From Paenibacillus soyae (GTDB taxonomy: Bacteria; Bacillota; Bacilli; Paenibacillales; Paenibacillaceae), in the NCBI RefSeq assembly GCF_024623455.1, contig NZ_JANIPJ010000013.1:1-64000 (forward strand): a stretch of DNA of 64,000 nt, given 5' to 3'. The notes under the pieces were generated by a model. It made no database searches and had not been told where the DNA came from. It saw only the letters and a list, made by a program, of their open reading frames with translations. Positions 58,557 to 64,000 of this stretch are shown here, in pieces. Made by a program: the position numbers and the translations under genes. Position 1 is the first letter of the stretch. Each line of letters starts with the position of its first letter.

Positions 58557-59576
58557 ATGAATATGCAATTGCCTTCGCGCATCGGAGACCTGGCCTCGAG
58601 CCCGGTCGTCTTCCGCAGCCCGCTTAATCCGATCCTGACGCCCGCGCAGGTGCCATACGGACCGGCGCTCGTGTTCAACGCCGGCGTCTGCAAGTTTAAC
58701 GGCAAATACGTGATGGTGTTCCGCAACGATTACGGCAACGCGGACACGCATGTGCTCGAGCCCCATCATACGACCGATCTCGGCGTCGCGTTCAGCGACG
58801 ACGGCATCTATTGGGATGTCCGTCCCGAGCCGTGCCTGAAGCTCCATGACGAAGAGATCGTGCGCGTGTACGATCCGCGGCTGACGGTGCTCGACGGCCG
58901 CTGCTACATGTGCTTCGCCGTCGATACGCTGCACGGCATCCGCGGCGGGATAGCCGTCACGGACGACTTCGTCGATTTCGAAATCCTAAGCATGTCCGGC
59001 CCGGACAACCGGAACATGGTGCTGTTCCCGGAGCGCGTCGGCGGTAAGTTCGTTCGTCTCGAGCGTCCGTTCACGGTCTACAGCCGCGGCGGCAAGGACC
59101 GCTTCGACACATGGATCTCGGACTCGCCGGACCTCCGCTACTGGGGGAACTCGAAGCTGCTGCTGGCGGTCGAGCAGGTGCCTTTCGCCAATGACAAGAT
59201 CGGCCCGGCCGCTCCGCCGGTGCGCACGGAGCACGGCTGGCTGACGCTGTTCCATGCCGTCGACATCGACGCCTCCCGAGGCAAGAACGGCTGGGAGGAC
59301 AGCTGGAAGAAGCGGTATACCGCGGGCATCATGCTGCTCGATCTCGAACGTCCGGACCGCATCATCGGGATGAGCCGCGAGCCGCTGCTCGCGCCGGAGG
59401 CCAGCTACGAGGTGTCGGGCGGATTCCGCGACCATGTCATCTTCCCCGGCGGCATGATTCTGGAGGATAGCGGCGAAGTGAAAATGTATTACGGGGCGGC
59501 GGATGCGGTCGAGTGTCTGGCGACCGCCCATGTCGACGATCTGGTACGTTTGTGCCTGGATGGAGCGGTGCGATGA
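58557..59576 (+). CDS. GH130-family glycoside phosphorylase
   Basis: The 339-residue five-bladed propeller enzyme has GH130 marks: 'FNAGVCKFNGKYVMVFRNDYGNADTHVLEPHHTTDLGVAFSDDG', 'VRVYDPRLTVLDGRCYMCFAVDT' (the Asp of the D-P-R motif is the expected general acid) and 'YTAGIMLLDLERPDRIIG'. The family splits beta-mannosides with phosphate, giving mannose 1-phosphate, although some members are hydrolases. The absence of a signal peptide fits cytosolic processing after ABC uptake. Its stop overlaps the next start as ATGA. Confidence 0.9.
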   Translation: MNMQLPSRIGDLASSPVVFRSPLNPILTPAQVPYGPALVFNAGVCKFNGKYVMVFRNDYGNADTHVLEPHHTTDLGVAFSDDGIYWDVRPEPCLKLHDEEIVRVYDPRLTVLDGRCYMCFAVDTLHGIRGGIAVTDDFVDFEILSMSGPDNRNMVLFPERVGGKFVRLERPFTVYSRGGKDRFDTWISDSPDLRYWGNSKLLLAVEQVPFANDKIGPAAPPVRTEHGWLTLFHAVDIDASRGKNGWEDSWKKRYTAGIMLLDLERPDRIIGMSREPLLAPEASYEVSGGFRDHVIFPGGMILEDSGEVKMYYGAADAVECLATAHVDDLVRLCLDGAVR

Positions 59577-62500
59577 CGGGCGGGGGAGCAAAGCAGACGG
59601 ACGCGGTGATGGGAGGGAGAGCTTCCACATCGTCTCCCGACGCGCTGGCCGGGTCGTTCGCCGAGCCGGACGCGCGGTACCGCCCCTCGCCGCTCTGGGC
59701 ATGGAACGACGAGATGACGGAGGAGCTCGTGCGGGAGCAGCTGCGCGAGATGAAAGCCCGCGGCTTAGGCGGAGCCTTCGTCAATCCGCGTCCGGGTCTC
59801 GTCAATCCGTACCTGTCGGAGGAGTGGTTCTCGCTCTGGGGTGCCGCGCTGGAGGAAGCCGAGCGGCTGGACATGAAGCTGTACGTCTACGACGAGAACT
59901 CGTACCCGTCGGGCTTCGCGGGCGGCCATGTGCCGGCGGAGCTGCCGGACTGCCTGGCGACTGCCGTTATCATGCGCGAGCTCGCCTACGAGGAGCTGGC
60001 GGATTTCCTGCCGATCGCTTCGGGCACGCTGAACAAGCCGGGACATCCGATCCGGGTATTCGCTCTCGGCGGTCGTTCGGCGTCCGGCGAGCTCGCGGTG
60101 TCCCGCGACGTGACGCTCGAGCCGTTCGGGAAGTGGCGGTCGTTCGGCGACCGCTTCCTGCTGTTCGAGATCGGGGCGCCGGAGACGAACGCGTGGCTGG
60201 GCGGCTTTGCCTATACGGACCTGCTGCGTCCTGAGGTGGCCGAGCTGTTCCTGAGCAGCACTTACGATGCGTACCGGCAGCGGTACGGGGACAAGTTCGG
60301 CACCGTCGTGCCCGCGATCTTCACGGACGAGCCGGAGATTTCGCCGGGCAATCTGTTCCGACAGGCCGGCTCCGACTTCCTGCCGTTCAGCTACTGGTTC
60401 GGCGGGCAATTCGCCGAGCGCAACGGCTATGATATTAAAGACTATTTGCCATGCCTGTTCCGCGACGTGACGACGGATTCGTTCGACCGGGACGCCAAAA
60501 AGGTGCGTTACGATTATTACGACACGATTCACGAGCTGTGGGTCGACAACTTTTTCCGCCCGATCTCGGCTTGGTGCATGGAGCACGGGATCGCTTGGAC
60601 GGGGCATTTCGTCGAGCATAACTGGCCGTATCCATGGGGGCGTTCGTCGCCTGCGGTCATGTCGCTCTACGCCTATATGCAGTGGCCGGCCGTGGACATT
60701 CTGCGGGCGAACAGCCTTCGCCAGCCCGGGCACGAGGGGGAGGAGATGCTGGCGCTCGTGCTTCGCGAGGCGAGCAGCGCCGCCAACCAGCTGGGCCGCG
60801 AGCGCGTCTTGTGCGAAGCGTACGGGGCGGGAGGCTGGGATTCCGACTTCAAGGATTACAAGCGAATCGGCGACTGGCTGTACGCGCACGGCATTAATTT
60901 TCTCGCGCCGCACATGATCCTCTCGTCCATCTCCGGCGCCCGGAAGCGGGACCATCCGCAATCGTTCGATTGGCGGCAGTCGTGGTGGGAGGAATACGGA
61001 GAGCTGAACGATTACTTCGGCCGGCTGTCTTACTTGCTCTCCCAGGGCGAGACGCATAACCGGATCTTGCTTCTGAATCCGTGCCTCTCCGCGTACCTGG
61101 AGACGCCGGGCTCGCAGCAGGGCGAGCTGAGGGTGAACGATTCGCCGCGGCATCCCGACATGAGCCTGTTCCTGACCGCCGTGCAGCGGCTGTGCGACCG
61201 GGGCTTCAACTACGATCTGGGCGACGAATATATTTTGGGCAGCCATGGGGGGACGGAAGGGACGTCGTTCATCGTCGGGCAACGCCGTTACGATGTCGTT
61301 GTCGTCCCGGACAGCATGGTTACAGTGCGGGCATCGACGTATGCGCTACTTGAGGCCTATCTGGAAGGCGGCGGCGTCGTGCTGGCGCTTGGCGAAGCGG
61401 GAAGCCGCATTAACGGCTCATGGAATGCCGTGGCGTGGGAGAGGCTGACCTCGCACCCAGGCTGGGTGCGGGTAGGCGGGATCGACGGGCTGCTGCAGGA
61501 GCTAAGGCGGCTTGCGCCTCCCCGCCTGGAGTGGGCGGAGCCGGAGCGACTGCCTCCAGGCATCCACCATCTGCGCCGCGTCATGCCGGACGGCAGCGTC
61601 GTCTATTTTGTGGCGAATGGCAGCACGCACATCGTTCGTGGCGAATTCGTCGTGGAAGGCAAACGTATAGAGCGGCTTGATCCGTGGACGGGCAGGACGG
61701 AGGAGATGGCGTACCGCCGAGAGGAGAGTCGCTTGATGGCGACGGCCGAGCTGCCGCCAGAGGGGTCGCTGCTTGTTCGGGTGTATCAGGACGGAGAAGC
61801 GGGCGACTCACCGGAAGACGTCGATGCCGGAAGCATGCCGGCAATCCGTCCGGATGCTTCGGCCGTCGTCGTTCCGCTCACGGGTTCGACGCGAGTCACG
61901 CCGGAGAGGGACAATCTGCTCGTCCTGGACTATTGCGACCTGAAGCTCGGGGGCAAGGAGTACGCGGGAATCGGCGTTCTTCACGCCCAGAAGCTCGTGT
62001 ACGAGCATCATGGCTTCGAAGCGAATCCATGGGACAACGCGGTGCAGTTCAAGCGGCGGCTTATTGACCGCAATGGCTTCTCCTGTAAGAGCGGCTTCGA
62101 GGTTGCATACCGGTTCCGTGTCGCTCCCGGCTGCGCGCCCGCCAAGCTCGAGCTATGGGCGGAACGGGGTGACATGTATCAGCTCAGGGTGAATGGGCAA
62201 GCGGTCGAATGGACGGCAGAAAACCCGGATTTGGAGCAGCATCTGCGCGCGGCCTCCATTGCCGAATTCGTTGTCGAGGGCGACAACCGGATCGAGCTCG
62301 AAGCGCGGCCGTTCGACATTCGGATGGAACTGGAGGCAGTCTATTTATCCGGCGAGTTCGCCGTGGTTGAACAGGAGGGCGGCTGGATCATCGATCGTCC
62401 CGTGCCGATGACGCTAGGCTCTTGGAAGGAGCAAGGGCGTCCGTTCTATCCCTATGCCGCCGTGTACGAGAACGAGGTTCTGCTGGGGGATACAAAGGGC

Positions 62501-62836
62501 AGGCGGTACGCAGTCAAGCTGCCGAGCTGGTCCGGCACGGTCGCGTCGCTCGAGGTGAACGGGCAAGCCGCAGGACTGTTCGGCGTCGGCAAAGGTGAGG
62601 AAATCGACGTAACGAATTGCGTTGCTGAGGGCGTGAACCGGATTCGCGTTCGGGTATGCGGCAGCTTCAAAAACCTGCTAGGGCCGTTCCACGATCCGAA
62701 CCGCACCCGCAAGACGGCATGGCCGTCGTTCTGGAAGACGGCACCCGTGCAGGGACCCCCGCCCGCGGCCGAATACGACCTGCTGGAATTGGGGCTATGG
62801 GATGATTTCGAGGTTTTCGCGACATATAGAAGCTGA
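59573..62836 (+). CDS. Large GH106-like (alpha-L-rhamnosidase-type) glycosidase
   Basis: The 1087-residue cytosolic protein begins with 'YRPSPLWAWNDEMTEELVREQLREMKARGLGGAFVNPR', an opening typical of GH106-like alpha-L-rhamnosidases. A TIM-barrel region with acidic motifs ('VYDENSYPSGFAGG', 'IFTDEPEISPG', 'HNWPYPWG', 'CEAYGAGGWD') follows, then jelly-roll-like beta domains and a C-terminal galactose-binding-like domain. Family placement is from pattern memory; the true substrate could be another alpha-linked deoxy sugar or uronide. ATG 59573 overlaps the GH130 stop (ATGA); a longer frame from 59513 lies inside GH130. The terminator at 62851 follows. Confidence 0.78.
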   Translation: MTGGGAKQTDAVMGGRASTSSPDALAGSFAEPDARYRPSPLWAWNDEMTEELVREQLREMKARGLGGAFVNPRPGLVNPYLSEEWFSLWGAALEEAERLDMKLYVYDENSYPSGFAGGHVPAELPDCLATAVIMRELAYEELADFLPIASGTLNKPGHPIRVFALGGRSASGELAVSRDVTLEPFGKWRSFGDRFLLFEIGAPETNAWLGGFAYTDLLRPEVAELFLSSTYDAYRQRYGDKFGTVVPAIFTDEPEISPGNLFRQAGSDFLPFSYWFGGQFAERNGYDIKDYLPCLFRDVTTDSFDRDAKKVRYDYYDTIHELWVDNFFRPISAWCMEHGIAWTGHFVEHNWPYPWGRSSPAVMSLYAYMQWPAVDILRANSLRQPGHEGEEMLALVLREASSAANQLGRERVLCEAYGAGGWDSDFKDYKRIGDWLYAHGINFLAPHMILSSISGARKRDHPQSFDWRQSWWEEYGELNDYFGRLSYLLSQGETHNRILLLNPCLSAYLETPGSQQGELRVNDSPRHPDMSLFLTAVQRLCDRGFNYDLGDEYILGSHGGTEGTSFIVGQRRYDVVVVPDSMVTVRASTYALLEAYLEGGGVVLALGEAGSRINGSWNAVAWERLTSHPGWVRVGGIDGLLQELRRLAPPRLEWAEPERLPPGIHHLRRVMPDGSVVYFVANGSTHIVRGEFVVEGKRIERLDPWTGRTEEMAYRREESRLMATAELPPEGSLLVRVYQDGEAGDSPEDVDAGSMPAIRPDASAVVVPLTGSTRVTPERDNLLVLDYCDLKLGGKEYAGIGVLHAQKLVYEHHGFEANPWDNAVQFKRRLIDRNGFSCKSGFEVAYRFRVAPGCAPAKLELWAERGDMYQLRVNGQAVEWTAENPDLEQHLRAASIAEFVVEGDNRIELEARPFDIRMELEAVYLSGEFAVVEQEGGWIIDRPVPMTLGSWKEQGRPFYPYAAVYENEVLLGDTKGRRYAVKLPSWSGTVASLEVNGQAAGLFGVGKGEEIDVTNCVAEGVNRIRVRVCGSFKNLLGPFHDPNRTRKTAWPSFWKTAPVQGPPPAAEYDLLELGLWDDFEVFATYRS

Positions 62837-62850
62837 CAATCATGTGCATG

Positions 62851-62885
62851 AAGAAACGGCAGACTTGAGGTCTGCCGTTTCTTTG
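62851..62885 (+). terminator. Terminator of the glycan locus
   Basis: A perfect 14-bp stem AAGAAACGGCAGAC/GTCTGCCGTTTCTT with loop TTGAG, followed by TGCG. Confidence 0.88.
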
Positions 62886-62999
62886 CGTTCATTTTGCCGC
62901 CTGCAATTGGACTGCCACTCTGATTAACATTTATGGTTAATTTTATGTAATATGGAAGCGGAGCGTTGGGAAGCATAATGGCAGAAGGAGCTGATCTTG

Positions 63000-63566
63000 G
63001 TGGACGCCGAACAGAAAAAGGAACTCGAACACATTATCCAGAGCTACCGCGATACGAACTTGGACTCGATCAACTATTGGTGGGAATACTCGGCCTTTGA
63101 TACATGGCGCTTCTGGCTGACGGTTATTCTGCTGCTCGTTCCTCTCGTTGTTCTTTATTTTAAGCTGGACCGCAGCCGTGTTTACCAGATTGGCTTTTAC
63201 GGGTTCGCCATTCATATGCTTGGCGTCTACGTGGACACCGTAGGCACGAACTATGGTTTCTGGTCCTATCCGTACAAGATGATTCCCGTGTTGCCCACCA
63301 GCTTTACGCTGACCAGCTCGATGATCCCCGTAGCCTTCATGCTCATGTATCAATGGCAGTCCCGAAAACGGATCAATTATTATCTATGCGCCGCCGGCGT
63401 GGCCGCCGTATTCGTCTTTATTGTCCATCCGATCTTTAAGTGGCTGGATATGTTCCAGATGTATCGCGGCTTCAACTACTGGATCATGTTCGTGAATTAC
63501 TTTGCCGGGGCGGTTATGGCGAAGCTATTCCTGAATGCATTCGTCTACCTCAACAAGCAGAAATGA
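63000..63566 (+). CDS. CBO0543-family membrane protein
   Basis: The roughly 188-residue protein has a soluble N-terminal segment followed by five hydrophobic helices ('WRFWLTVILLLVPLVVLYF', 'IGFYGFAIHMLGVYVDTVG', 'SMIPVAFMLMYQW' and two more). The 'WWEYSAFDTWRFW' and 'YGFWSYPYKMIPVLPTSF' patterns fit CBO0543-type proteins, a Clostridia/Bacilli family of unknown function. GTG 63000 has AAGGAG 9 nt upstream; TTG 62997 is adjacent. A paralogue starts 37 nt downstream. Confidence 0.75.
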   Translation: MDAEQKKELEHIIQSYRDTNLDSINYWWEYSAFDTWRFWLTVILLLVPLVVLYFKLDRSRVYQIGFYGFAIHMLGVYVDTVGTNYGFWSYPYKMIPVLPTSFTLTSSMIPVAFMLMYQWQSRKRINYYLCAAGVAAVFVFIVHPIFKWLDMFQMYRGFNYWIMFVNYFAGAVMAKLFLNAFVYLNKQK

Positions 63567-63602
63567 CACAATGAAGAACCTCTAAGATAAGGGTGGAGCA
63601 GG

Positions 63603-64000
63603 GTGGATAAACAAAAAATAATCGAGCTTATAGATTCCAATGCCGTAAAGGCGGAATCCGTAATAAGCGAGAAGATAAAGATTTGGGCCGAATACGAATT
63701 GTTTTCGGCTTATTGGTGGTTGGGTGTTGCGCTAACAGTGGTTCCATGGGTTATTTGGTTCATATTTAGGCCCAAATACAGTACAGACCGATTACTTTAT
63801 GTTGGGTTAATGGTTATGGTTTTTTCAATGACTGCAGATGTACTAGGGGATCAATTTGCTTTGTGGCATTATAGGTTTAATGTAATTCCCATACTTCCGA
63901 CATACATACCTTGGGACTTAACACTAATGCCTGTTACCATAATGCTAATTTTGCAAATAAAACCAAACTCAAATGTTTATCTCAAAGCCTTGCTATTTGC
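63603..64000 (+). CDS. CBO0543-family membrane protein, truncated at the window edge
   Basis: A GTG frame with no stop before the window end encodes at least 132 residues ('VDKQKIIELIDSNAVKAESV...WAEYELFSAYWWLGVALTVVPWVIWFIFRPKYSTDRLLYVGLMVM...LWHYRFNVIPILPTYIPWDLTLMPV'). It parallels the preceding CBO0543 protein helix by helix ('WWEY..FDTW', 'IPVLPT' against 'IPILPT'). It is clearly AT-richer than that gene, so it may have been acquired separately. The purine-rich GGTGGAGCAG before the GTG is a fair ribosome site. Confidence 0.72.
   Translation, partial: MDKQKIIELIDSNAVKAESVISEKIKIWAEYELFSAYWWLGVALTVVPWVIWFIFRPKYSTDRLLYVGLMVMVFSMTADVLGDQFALWHYRFNVIPILPTYIPWDLTLMPVTIMLILQIKPNSNVYLKALLF

Noticed and set aside
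59765..61282. 505-codon minus-strand open frame
   Set aside because: It is antisense to the GH106-like gene; its composition (Arg, Pro, His, Gln-rich) is typical of a shadow frame and it carries no domain.
1..64000. tRNA, rRNA, CRISPR array, complete insertion sequence or prophage
   Set aside because: No cloverleaf-like segment, rRNA-like block, regularly spaced repeat array, transposase, integrase or phage structural gene was recognised by reading both strands; a covariance-model search would be needed to exclude small RNAs.

Overview
The window looks like a chromosomal stretch from a Paenibacillus-type Firmicute (Paenibacillus, Cohnella or a relative). The case rests on strong AGGAGG ribosome sites, frequent TTG/GTG starts, lipoprotein solute-binding proteins, a YesM/YesN-type sensor-regulator pair beside a sugar ABC importer that has no ATPase gene of its own, FecR/NHL/stalk-domain secreted proteins, a manganese catalase and CBO0543-family membrane proteins. 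Most of the window is GC-rich; the left edge (1-3.1 kb), 19.2-24.7 kb and the right edge (from about 63.6 kb) are visibly AT-richer and carry small, duplicated or decaying genes.

Layout. 0-3.3 kb: a sigma-factor-like gene, a hypothetical gene, and remnants of a flavin oxidoreductase and a short-chain dehydrogenase around an intact 67-residue membrane protein. 3.3-13.0 kb: a catabolic island made of an amidase, a FAH-family hydrolase, a ring-opening amidohydrolase (cyanurate/barbiturate hydrolase superfamily) and a cytosine-deaminase-like amidohydrolase; then a convergent PucR-type regulator, a ThiY-like ABC importer and an isochorismatase-type cysteine hydrolase. 13.0-19.2 kb: a nucleoside-type (BMP family) ABC importer behind an attenuator-like leader, followed by a sulfite-oxidase-like protein and a nucleoside phosphorylase. 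Together these two blocks read as uptake and stepwise opening of an N-heterocycle (pyrimidine, barbiturate or triazine type) and nucleoside salvage.

19.2-26.4 kb: small stress or accessory genes (MerR plus a double AHSA1 protein, DoxX, LLM flavin oxidoreductase, a second copy of the small membrane protein, zinc-ribbon protein, GNAT, UPF0303, ArsR plus AHSA1). 26.4-34.8 kb: a secreted-protein operon (FecR/coiled-coil/cohesin-like, NHL/stalk, dockerin-like) divergent from a 7TMR-DISM histidine kinase and OmpR-type regulator. 34.8-45.9 kb: a four-copy intergenic repeat, a chemoreceptor, a cytoplasmic GH9 enzyme, an Rrf2 regulator, a methyltransferase, an orphan UbiD-family decarboxylase, VOC plus TetR, CtaG plus DUF2243, and manganese catalase.

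45.9-51.6 kb: two drug-efflux modules (TetR plus MMPL; DHA2 MFS with divergent TetR). 51.7-62.8 kb: a glycan-utilisation locus (YesM/YesN pair, sugar-binding lipoprotein, two permeases, GH130 and a very large GH106-like glycosidase) without its own ATPase. 63.0 kb to the end: two CBO0543-family membrane proteins, the second cut by the window edge. No tRNA, rRNA, CRISPR array or complete insertion sequence was recognised.
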